7,486 bases of DNA from Planctomycetota bacterium (lineage in GTDB: Bacteria > Planctomycetota > Phycisphaerae > UBA1845). This document shows, one piece after another, positions 1-5,127 of the stretch. Each line of letters begins with the position of its first letter. The stretch's first letter is position 1. Below the pieces are notes generated by a model. The model did no database searches. It had not been told where the DNA came from and worked only from the letters and a program-made list of their open reading frames with translations. The position numbers and the translations under genes were made by a program. The stretch is taken from assembly GCA_024278775.1 (NCBI GenBank), contig JAJRSP010000081.1:1-7486 (forward strand), written 5' to 3'.

Positions 1-110
1 ATCGAGCCAACCGTCGCTGGATGGAGGCCAAGCTGTTCGACCGCCTCGTCGTCGCCGCCGTCAGTGCCAAGCCATTGACATTCAAGGACTTAACCGCCGG
101 AGCGAAGTAG
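1..110 (+). CDS. C-terminal end of a truncated gene, possibly trigger factor
   Basis: This is the 3' end of a plus-strand gene entering from the left, read in the frame starting at position 3 and ending at TAG 108-110. Thirty-five residues are visible. The final stretch FDRLVVAAVSAKPLTFKDL resembles, from memory, the last helix and tail of trigger factor, a ribosome-bound chaperone and prolyl isomerase, which in E. coli ends with a VSEKTLTFEEL-like segment. The spacing of hydrophobic residues and the K-x-LTF-(K/E)-(D/E)-L ending agree. That is thin evidence: no catalytic or ribosome-binding part is in the window, and SurA-like or other helical tails could look similar. That it is a real coding end is more secure than its identity, because codon third positions are strongly G/C rich. 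Confidence 0.45.
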   Translation, partial: RANRRWMEAKLFDRLVVAAVSAKPLTFKDLTAGAK

Positions 111-128
111 AGACTCAGTTACAGTTTA

Positions 129-311
129 TCAGAACCGCGACAGTAATGGAGCGGCCGAGCCACGAACGCGTTGCACGCATCTTTGCCCGTACCAGTCGTT
201 CCGATACGAGATTCCCAACTCCGCCGATACTGTCACGGACCCGCCTGTACATGAGCTTACACTTTCACACTCGCCGCCGCAGCAGCAGCCGTCGTGTAAG
301 AACGTGCTCAT
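129..311 (-). CDS. doubtful Cys-rich small ORF (60 aa)
   Basis: A 60-codon reading frame starts with ATG at 309-311 and stops with TGA at 129-131. In its favour is an AGGGAG sequence four bases upstream of the ATG on the minus strand, a reasonable ribosome binding site. The first third is Cys-rich, with HDGCCCGGEC followed by another Cys about eight residues on, which could be a metal-binding knuckle. Against it, the rest has no domain I recognise, it points toward the end of the left gene, and its upstream side abuts a repeat. I do not recognise a family, and it may well be a chance frame. Confidence 0.2.
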   Translation of the reverse strand: MSTFLHDGCCCGGECESVSSCTGGSVTVSAELGISYRNDWYGQRCVQRVRGSAAPLLSRF

Positions 312-321
312 GAAACTCCCT

Positions 322-349
322 GCGAGCCGCGAGCTTCAGCTCGCGCGGA
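322..349. repeat. palindromic intergenic repeat, copy 1
   Basis: The core CGCGAGCTTCAGCTCGCG (328-345) is a perfect inverted repeat with 8-bp arms around TC. A near-identical 28-bp copy occurs at 1014-1041, on the other side of the zinc-ribbon gene. The two copies differ at two positions, and those two changes pair with each other in the stem. No T-run follows on either strand, so it is not a classical rho-independent terminator. It looks like a REP-type element. Confidence 0.75.
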
Positions 350-428
350 TCTACCGGTCCCAACGAATCCCCCGCCGCAGCAGAACCGCTGCACCCCGGA
401 TGAACCAGTTCCAGGCAACGATTAAGAC

Positions 429-992
429 ATGCCGTCAATGACCGACTGTCCCGAGTGTCGTTACCCCTTGAAAGGCCTGCCGGAAAAGCACGCCTGCCCC
501 GAGTGCGGGTTGCGCTACGACGAACACTCCGTCGTGCGTCGAGCGAAGGTGCCTTTTGCGTTCTACGGGGGGTTCCTCGGTTTTCTCGGGGGGTTACCGG
601 GCGTTGTTCAAGTGTACTGGATATTGCGGCTGGAACTCGCAGTTTTCATCAGCGTTCTTTTCGCAGCGATTCTTGCCACGGTCGGGCTGATCGTCCTCCG
701 GTTCGTCCGCCGCGGCTCGATGGCGGCGGCGATGACCGACGGGCTTCACTTGCGCGTTCAGCGTTTGCCGCAGAGAGTTGTTCCCTGGTCCAGCATCTCG
801 CACGCGATAGCTTCCCCCAAGAGCCTCTATCGCGGTTTGCCCTATTTCAGGTTCGGCGTAACGATTTTTCTCAAGTCGGAACGGCGTACGCACGATGTGC
901 TCGGCGTTTTCAAGAACGAAGAAGAAGCCAGCGCATTCGCTGGCACCATCAACCATTACGTAAACGCGCAATCAGACGAATCAACCGCATAG
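429..992 (+). CDS. zinc-ribbon membrane protein with possible PH-like C-terminal domain
   Basis: This 187-residue protein has three visible parts. Residues 7-26 carry two CxxC pairs (C7, C10, C23, C26) that should form a small zinc ribbon. Residues about 43-66 and 69-93 are hydrophobic and likely form two transmembrane helices in a hairpin. Residues about 100-178 look like a soluble alternating beta-strand domain ending in a helix (NEEEASAFAGTINHYV), suggestive of a bacterial PH-like fold. Such zinc-ribbon plus membrane proteins are common in Planctomycetota and usually uncharacterised; I do not know its function. ATG 429 is the upstream limit because TAA 423-425 is in frame; ATG 438 (Met4) is an equally plausible start. 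Neither has a clear Shine-Dalgarno. The gene stands alone, flanked by two copies of the same palindromic repeat. Confidence 0.8.
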   Translation: MPSMTDCPECRYPLKGLPEKHACPECGLRYDEHSVVRRAKVPFAFYGGFLGFLGGLPGVVQVYWILRLELAVFISVLFAAILATVGLIVLRFVRRGSMAAAMTDGLHLRVQRLPQRVVPWSSISHAIASPKSLYRGLPYFRFGVTIFLKSERRTHDVLGVFKNEEEASAFAGTINHYVNAQSDESTA

Positions 993-1013
993 AGAAGTTC
1001 CAGTCCAGACGTA

Positions 1014-1041
1014 GCGAGCCGCGAACTTCAGTTCGCGCGGA
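1014..1041. repeat. palindromic intergenic repeat, copy 2
   Basis: This is the second copy of the repeat at 322-349. Its core CGCGAACTTCAGTTCGCG (1020-1037) keeps 8-bp perfect arms although both arms differ from copy 1: G to A in the left arm and the matching C to T in the right arm. It begins about 20 bases after the stop of the zinc-ribbon gene, so it may also affect the 3' end of that transcript. Confidence 0.75.
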
Positions 1042-1158
1042 CTCCCAAAGCATCACAAGCGCAGGTCGCCACGCGCGGTGGGTTCGCTCCAGTCGGCCAA
1101 ATTTCTCCACGACGACAAATTCGATTCGCACCCCTCACGTTCGATGTGAAGAGACAAT

Positions 1159-1293
1159 CAGAGCCGCGCCCGTAAAGGAGCACCGGCCAGCCCCGAAAGG
1201 GCCAACAGGCGTAGCAGTGGCTTGCCGTTTAGCAGACGCAACGATGTCGGAGGGCGTTCGACATGAAAAAAACGAACAGAGCCGCGCCCGTAA
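1159..1293. repeat. 17-bp direct repeat pair framing a dispersed repeat
   Basis: CAGAGCCGCGCCCGTAA occurs perfectly at 1159-1175 and again at 1277-1293, 118 bases apart in the same orientation. Similarity continues weakly past both copies (AGGAGC against GGAAGCGG). The dispersed repeat at 1187-1256 lies between them. The pattern is either two units of one intergenic repeat family or a footprint of a small inserted element. Confidence 0.7.
1187..1256 (+). repeat. dispersed ~70-bp intergenic repeat, copy 1
   Basis: This segment aligns without gaps to the reverse complement of 7064-7133, with roughly two thirds of positions identical by hand alignment. The best-kept blocks are AAAGGG, GTGGCTTGCCG, GACGC and CGAT. 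Both copies lie in non-coding DNA about 5.9 kb apart and in opposite orientation. Divergence is spread along the whole length, which suggests an old, non-autonomous repeat family. Confidence 0.65.
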
Positions 1294-1409
1294 GGAAGCG
1301 GTGGACCGAGACAACCGTCTATTACGCCAATCTTCACACGCACCGGCGAGGTCCGAATTACCCATCAATTCACGTGTGACACCGCACCACCGAACCACGG
1401 CGCGCGGGC

Positions 1410-2036
1410 TTACCCCCGACCACCTCGATCGCCGCCGCCGCGCGATCCACCGGGGCCGCCGCGACCGGGCATCTCGATGCCCCGCGCCTCAGCCCTGCTG
1501 CGCATCTTCTGGAAGTAGGATATCCGCCGCACGCTCGCTTCGGGATTCCGTGATTCGGAACGGGCTTTGCGCTGGCCTCGGGTCTGACCGCCTGTAAATC
1601 GCCAGCGCATGCTCTCGCGCTGCTGTTCCTCGGTCTCGCCGTTGGCTTCGCGCTCCTTGCGTCGTGCCTCCCGATCCTTGGCCCATTGCTCGCGCATCTT
1701 CGCGAACTCGTCGATGTGCCGATCCAGAACCGCTTCCTTCTGATCCTCGGGTGCGTTTTCGTATTCGTCGATGCGCTCCCCAATCCGCTCCATCATCACG
1801 CGACGCGCGTTGCGCATGACAGCGCGTTTCTGCTCCTCAGTAAGCTCCTCGCTGCGCATGGCCTCGCGCACTGAAGCGCGCGCCAAGTGAGGTTGTTCCT
1901 TGGCCACCTCACGCAGCTTCTCGACAGTCAATTCCTCCGGCAGTTCCACGCCCGGCTTCTTCCCCGAATCGGAACAACCGGTCGAAAACGCGACTGCGAT
2001 CAGGTTGATGCACATGAATGTACGGATGGTACGCAT
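1410..2036 (-). CDS. putative charged lipoprotein, function unknown
   Basis: The protein has 208 residues. The N-terminus is a short lipoprotein-type signal: Arg at 2 and 5, a hydrophobic stretch of about residues 7-18, then STGC with Cys21 as the likely lipidated residue; the -3 position is Ser rather than the usual Leu. Residues about 31-145 are highly charged and probably helical, rich in Glu, Arg and Lys, with several MRxxAR- or REAM-like segments. The last 20 residues are Gly/Arg rich. I recognise no family. An in-frame TTG at 2051 would extend it by five residues, but ATG 2034-2036 is preferred because GAGGA lies eight bases upstream. The gene follows the pseudopilin by 11 nt, so the two are probably co-transcribed and translationally coupled. 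A periplasm-facing, membrane-anchored role is inferred. Confidence 0.72.
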   Translation of the reverse strand: MRTIRTFMCINLIAVAFSTGCSDSGKKPGVELPEELTVEKLREVAKEQPHLARASVREAMRSEELTEEQKRAVMRNARRVMMERIGERIDEYENAPEDQKEAVLDRHIDEFAKMREQWAKDREARRKEREANGETEEQQRESMRWRFTGGQTRGQRKARSESRNPEASVRRISYFQKMRSRAEARGIEMPGRGGPGGSRGGGDRGGRG

Positions 2037-2044
2037 GGGAACGG

Positions 2045-2049
2045 TCCTC
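2045..2049 (-). promoter_or_regulatory. ribosome binding site overlapping the upstream stop codon
   Basis: On the minus strand GAGGA sits eight bases before ATG 2036 and overlaps the TGA stop (2048-2050) of the pseudopilin gene. This decides the lipoprotein start against the TTG at 2051 and suggests that ribosomes finishing the pseudopilin reinitiate on the lipoprotein. Confidence 0.65.
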
Positions 2050-2692
2050 AAAAATTCTCGTAGTCGCCGACGTGTCCGTCCGCGAACAGGTAATTTCGCT
2101 GCCGCACCCGCATTTCCGGTGCGGTTTCGTCGTCGTAGTTGGCTTCGTCTTCGTCGGAAATGCGTCTCTCAATTCGGTGGAAATTGTGATAGTCGCGCAT
2201 AACCCAAATCGTATTCGTAGGCGTCGGCTGCCCGGTGCGCTCTTTCCGCCTGCCAGCCACCTCGTCGATGGATCGCCCGGCGATGCGCACCCGGTACTCG
2301 TAGCTGCTGCGCTCAGACTCGAAAAAGCTCATCTGGCTCATCGGCGGTTCACGATCAACCCGACCAGGTTGGTCGTCAGGACAATGGAACACGGACTCAC
2401 TGCTGTTCACGTAAGGTGTCAGCACGTCGGCGAGGTAGACGGGATCGCTGTCGGCCGGCAGTGGGAACGGTCCTCTCGAAGGCACCCATGAAATCCGTGG
2501 ATAACGGTCGTTGTTGTCATTCAGGAGTCCCTGCATACCCACGCCGATTTGGTGGAGATTGGTCACGCACTTCGTCCGCCGCGCCTGGACCTTCACCTTG
2601 CGCAGGCTGGGCATGAGGATAGCCGTCAGCACCCCGATGATGGCAATGACCACCAGCAACTCGATCAACGTAAAAGCGCGTTTGCGACCCAT
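2048..2692 (-). CDS. prepilin-type (type II secretion G-like) pseudopilin
   Basis: The 214-residue protein starts with a class III signal, MGRKRA followed by FTLIELLVVIAIIG. A prepilin peptidase would cut before Phe7 and methylate it; Glu11 is the conserved fifth residue of the mature protein. Residues 8-28 are the hydrophobic helix that anchors and assembles the subunit. Then come C42-x-x-NLHQIGVGMQ, DNNDRYP (about 59-65), VFHCPDD (101-107) and the terminal NYLFADGHV (200-208), a layout typical of the large planctomycete families of single pseudopilin-like proteins. The His usually found ten residues before the DG is Arg195 here. The -1 residue is Ala rather than the usual Gly, which is also common in planctomycetes. 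GAGG lies seven bases before ATG 2692. No secretion ATPase or other pilus genes are nearby, so its partner apparatus is unknown. Confidence 0.9.
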   Translation of the reverse strand: MGRKRAFTLIELLVVIAIIGVLTAILMPSLRKVKVQARRTKCVTNLHQIGVGMQGLLNDNNDRYPRISWVPSRGPFPLPADSDPVYLADVLTPYVNSSESVFHCPDDQPGRVDREPPMSQMSFFESERSSYEYRVRIAGRSIDEVAGRRKERTGQPTPTNTIWVMRDYHNFHRIERRISDEDEANYDDETAPEMRVRQRNYLFADGHVGDYENF

Positions 2693-2722
2693 ATGCCCGC
2701 CTCACCTGTTTGGACCACGATC

Positions 2723-2752
2723 CATACAGTTTAACGCAACACACGCCGTCAA
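2723..2752 (-). promoter_or_regulatory. weak candidate promoter for the pseudopilin-lipoprotein pair
   Basis: On the minus strand TTGACG (2752-2747) matches five of six bases of a sigma-70 -35 box. The best element at normal distance is TGTATG (2728-2723), 18 bases away, which matches the -10 box only at three positions. It lies about 30 bases upstream of the pseudopilin ATG, in the 143-bp gap behind the HDOD gene. Support comes only from the -35 box and the location. Confidence 0.25.
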
Positions 2753-2835
2753 GCTTGTGCGCGATTGGGCTGATTTGTGTAAATCTTTGTCAGGCCAAGG
2801 CTTGCAGCAGGCTGCGGCTGGGCCTGCTCAACGCG

Positions 2836-3720
2836 TCAACCCGAAGGGCTGAGCGTGGATTCCGCGTTGACGATTTGCTCGTGGAGGTCTTCGGTCATCT
2901 CAGCCAGGGCTTCCGGGTCCAGCCCGATCCCCTCGAAATGCTCGTCGGTCAGGCTTTCGTGACCGGCGGTCAGGTGGAACCCGACGCGCTCCTGGCAGCA
3001 CCAGATATCCGCAAACTGGATGATCCGCCCGAACGCACGCAGCTCAGGGGCCAAGCGTTCCGGATCGTGATGAAGCCCAACCACGGCGCGCAACGCACGC
3101 GGGAATTTCCACTTGGTGGCCAATCCGTCGCCGAAGGCCTGGTGGTCCGCGCCGATGATTTCGTTTTCAAGATCCAGAAAGCTCCCGCCGGCGGAAATGC
3201 AGCGTTCGACGACTTCGGTCAGCTTTTCGGGCATAGCCTGACGCTCGATCATGATGCCGAGATCGTGAATGAGACCAGCCAGGAACACTTCGTCCGTCGC
3301 TCCGACAAAACCGACCGCACGGGCCAACGACCGACCCGCCACGCCGACACCCACGCTATGGCGCCAAATGTCCTTAGCCGTAAAACCACCACCAACGTCC
3401 TGGCTTTTGAACATGCGCGAAATGGAAGCGGCGATGGCGACATTCTTCACGGCGGACAGCCCCAGCAACACAATCGCACGATCAACGCTGGCGATCTGCC
3501 CCGGCAAACCGTAAAAAGCGGAATTGACCACCTTCAGGATGCGCGCCGACAACGCCGGATCAGTCTTGATGATCTCATGCATGTCCCGGGCGGTGCTCTG
3601 AGGATCGTCCACCAGTTCGATAATCTTCGAAGTCACTTCCGGCAACGTCGAAATATCGCCGCATTTGTTGAGGGCGTCGGTGACAATTGGATTGGCGGGC
3701 GCGGTTAGATTGGCCGTCAT
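2836..3720 (-). CDS. HDOD-domain protein (signal-output regulator)
   Basis: The 294-residue protein is dominated by an HDOD domain, a catalytically degenerate relative of the HD phosphohydrolase fold used in bacterial signalling, often linked with cyclic-di-GMP or chemotaxis-type control. Visible landmarks are LPEVTSKIIELVDDP (26-40), IIKTDPALSARILKVVNSAFYG (50-71, the typical first HDOD block), VDRAIVLLGLSAVKNVA (79-95), H121, LIHDLG (150-155) with the HD pair at 152-153, DHQAFG (192-197) and LHHDP (216-220). Several HD-type metal-ligand positions (H121, H152, D153, H193, H217) are retained, which is more than in many HDOD proteins, so weak hydrolase activity cannot be excluded. No receiver or GGDEF domain is attached. 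GAGGT precedes ATG 3720 by four bases. It is probably a separate transcript: 143 bp to the pseudopilin and 270 bp to neuC. Confidence 0.9.
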   Translation of the reverse strand: MTANLTAPANPIVTDALNKCGDISTLPEVTSKIIELVDDPQSTARDMHEIIKTDPALSARILKVVNSAFYGLPGQIASVDRAIVLLGLSAVKNVAIAASISRMFKSQDVGGGFTAKDIWRHSVGVGVAGRSLARAVGFVGATDEVFLAGLIHDLGIMIERQAMPEKLTEVVERCISAGGSFLDLENEIIGADHQAFGDGLATKWKFPRALRAVVGLHHDPERLAPELRAFGRIIQFADIWCCQERVGFHLTAGHESLTDEHFEGIGLDPEALAEMTEDLHEQIVNAESTLSPSG

Positions 3721-3782
3721 GGTGACCTCGAAAAACTGTGAAATTCCCCTGGATCCGACTCTTGAGCGAATGCCACGCTAGT

Positions 3783-3802
3783 TATCGACGATAGGTATCG
3801 AC
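3783..3802. promoter_or_regulatory. tandem TATCGAC motif upstream of the HDOD gene
   Basis: TATCGAC occurs at 3783-3789 and again at 3796-3802, a 13-bp period, about 60-80 bases upstream of the HDOD start. The first copy runs into CGATA, giving a short palindrome TATCGACGATA. This could be an operator for a protein binding on one DNA face, but with two 7-bp copies it may be chance. Confidence 0.25.
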
Positions 3803-3853
3803 AAAATTAGGACGAATCAGCGTTTCGACCAGTGGCGCTTTCACGACTCTTTG

Positions 3854-3937
3854 CTCCCCTCCTTGACAAGGAGGGGCTGGGGGAGGTTCTTCGGGAATCG
3901 AAGAACCCCCCTCAATCCCCCCTTTGCAAGGGGGGAA
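3854..3937. repeat. three-hairpin G/C-run repeat element
   Basis: Three perfect hairpins follow each other in about 80 bases of intergenic DNA. CCCCTCCTT pairs with AAGGAGGGG (3856-3864 with 3868-3876). GGTTCTTC pairs with GAAGAACC (3885-3892 with 3900-3907). TCCCCCCTT pairs with AAGGGGGGA (3916-3924 with 3928-3936). The outer hairpins resemble each other and sit in mirror positions around the central one, so the whole element is itself an imperfect palindrome. This type of run, translating as PPCKGGxEGG, is familiar from many genomes as a dispersed intergenic repeat, possibly MITE-like. Lying 3' of neuC, it may also stop or stabilise that transcript, although no T-run follows. Confidence 0.7.
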
Positions 3938-3990
3938 GAAAGCCAGATAACCCTTTGTAGAAACGGTCAACCCTAATCAACAGCCGATCC

Positions 3991-5127
3991 TCAACACTTC
4001 TGCCGCAGCGCGTCATTCAACTGGATTCGACCGAGGGTTTCCGCGATTCGTTCACCCGCCCCGCCGGAACCGTACGGTGAACGCAGCTTATTCGGACGTT
4101 GGCGATTCAAAGCCGCTTCAATCGCTCGGGAAACTTCCGCAAAAGTCTCCCCTGAATCGATGACCGTCGGGCCGCCGCGAAGCCGTCCCGATTGCCGATC
4201 TCCGACGTTGATCGACGGCGCGCCCGCAGCCGGCGCCTCGATAATGCCGCACGATGAGTTGCCGACCACCACATCCGCCACCAGCAAGGCGTCAAGAAAT
4301 TGCTCCCGGTCCAGAGAACGAACCGCCCGAATGGTGTGCCCGCCGTCGGGCGGCGACATATGGCGATCGATCGCGCGACACACGCCGGAATGTCCACGGT
4401 CCGAATTGGGATACACCACGTCGGCGTCAAGCCCGTGCGCGCGCACGGCCCGCAGGATGTTGTTCATCGCCCGCTCTTCCACCGCCGGGCTTCGGCCTAC
4501 GGGGTGTTGAATCACAATCGCCTTGCGCGATTGCCCGGTCTTTGGGTGTTTCGCCTCATTCTTGATACGCATCAGGTCGTCCAGCCCCGGCGCCCCGACG
4601 ACGTGAACGTTTTGGGGTGATTCACCCATTCCGATAATACGCTCGGCTGCGTCGCGCGTGGCAGCCAGGTGAATGTGGGCCAGCTTGGTCACGCTGTCGC
4701 GCAGGCAGTTGTCAATGTCGCCCGGCGCAAGGTCGCCGCCGTGAATGTGGGCCACGAATCGTCCGGTGGTGACCGCCGCCAGCGCGCCGGCCATCGCCTC
4801 GATGCGGTCGCCGAGTACGACGATAATATCGGACCTGTCTGCCTCCAGGAATCGAGCGATGCCGGCAATCCCCCGCCCGAGACCCTCTGCCTGGTCCAAA
4901 GTGGAATCGTGCCCGCGCTGCATCGGCACGCGCGCCGCGATCGGCCAACCGTCGCGTTCGATCTCGCGCACCGTGGAACCGAACTTGCGCAGCAAGTGCA
5001 TGCCCGTCGCCACGATGCTCAGGGACAGTCGCGGGTGGTCGGCCACCGCTTCGATCGTGCTGCGGAGCAACCCATACTCCGCACGCGTGCCGGTGACGAC
5101 GGCGATTTTGCGTTTTGCGCGACTCAT
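3991..5127 (-). CDS. neuC: NeuC-type UDP-N-acetylglucosamine 2-epimerase (hydrolysing)
   Basis: The 378-residue protein belongs to the GT-B-fold hydrolysing UDP-sugar 2-epimerases. These convert UDP-GlcNAc to ManNAc plus UDP (NeuC), or the diacetamido sugar to its 2-epimer in legionaminic acid synthesis (LegG); sequence alone does not decide. Landmarks: TGTRAEYGLL (12-21), LGDRIEA (105-111), HIHGGD (127-132), APGDIDN (134-140), TKLAHIH (147-153), QHPVG (207-211) and VGNSSCGIIEAPAAGAPSIN (288-307) followed by DRQSGR, the C-terminal nucleotide-binding half. Length is normal for the family. The widespread LRHxxTK motif reads LRDSVTK (142-148), so a conserved His is Asp. The start ATG (5125-5127) overlaps the neuB stop as ATGA; no strong ribosome site is seen, so translation is probably coupled. 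It is the last gene of the operon and acts in the cytoplasm. Confidence 0.92.
   Translation of the reverse strand: MSRAKRKIAVVTGTRAEYGLLRSTIEAVADHPRLSLSIVATGMHLLRKFGSTVREIERDGWPIAARVPMQRGHDSTLDQAEGLGRGIAGIARFLEADRSDIIVVLGDRIEAMAGALAAVTTGRFVAHIHGGDLAPGDIDNCLRDSVTKLAHIHLAATRDAAERIIGMGESPQNVHVVGAPGLDDLMRIKNEAKHPKTGQSRKAIVIQHPVGRSPAVEERAMNNILRAVRAHGLDADVVYPNSDRGHSGVCRAIDRHMSPPDGGHTIRAVRSLDREQFLDALLVADVVVGNSSCGIIEAPAAGAPSINVGDRQSGRLRGGPTVIDSGETFAEVSRAIEAALNRQRPNKLRSPYGSGGAGERIAETLGRIQLNDALRQKC

Larger units (their letters stand above)
111..428. other. intergenic stretch, mostly without recognisable genes
   Basis: Between the truncated left gene and the zinc-ribbon gene I see no convincing conserved gene. 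It holds one doubtful minus-strand small ORF (129-311) and one copy of a palindromic repeat (322-349). No clear promoter for the plus-strand gene at 429 was found. A TAA stop lies in frame immediately upstream of that start, at 423-425, so the gene cannot begin further left. Confidence 0.5.
993..1409. other. repeat-rich intergenic gap
   Basis: This gap of about 400 bases lies between the stop of the zinc-ribbon gene and the stop of the convergent lipoprotein gene. I see no real gene in it. It holds the second palindromic repeat (1014-1041), a 17-bp direct repeat pair (1159-1175 and 1277-1293), and one copy of a dispersed repeat of about 70 bp (1187-1256). Several reading frames cross it, but their translations are those of repeat DNA. 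The convergent arrangement means it should contain two 3' ends, yet no obvious hairpin plus T-run terminator is visible. Confidence 0.65.

Noticed and set aside
1159..1293. Direct repeats as a CRISPR array
   Set aside because: Only two copies of a 17-mer, 118 bases apart, without regular spacers or cas genes.
1135..1398. Minus-strand frame of 87 codons downstream of the lipoprotein gene
   Set aside because: Its sequence is made of the 17-bp and 70-bp repeats; similar translations arise from the other repeat copy, so it reflects repeat DNA.
455..1597. Long plus-strand frame of 380 codons
   Set aside because: It covers the zinc-ribbon gene in another frame, then repeat DNA and the antisense of the lipoprotein gene. 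Its product is Arg/Ser-rich low-complexity sequence with no domain, as expected from a shadow in GC-rich DNA.
2806..2828. AGCAGGC/GCCTGCT hairpin just after the HDOD stop as a terminator
   Set aside because: The stem is 7 bp with a 9-base loop, but no T-run follows on the minus strand, so I cannot support a rho-independent terminator.
2710..3708. Plus-strand frame of 332 codons opposite the HDOD gene
   Set aside because: It is the antisense shadow of a clear HDOD-domain gene, whose motifs are all on the minus strand.
3782..3970. Minus-strand frame of 62 codons with PPCKGG-type residues
   Set aside because: It is the translation of the three-hairpin repeat element, a well-known source of false genes.
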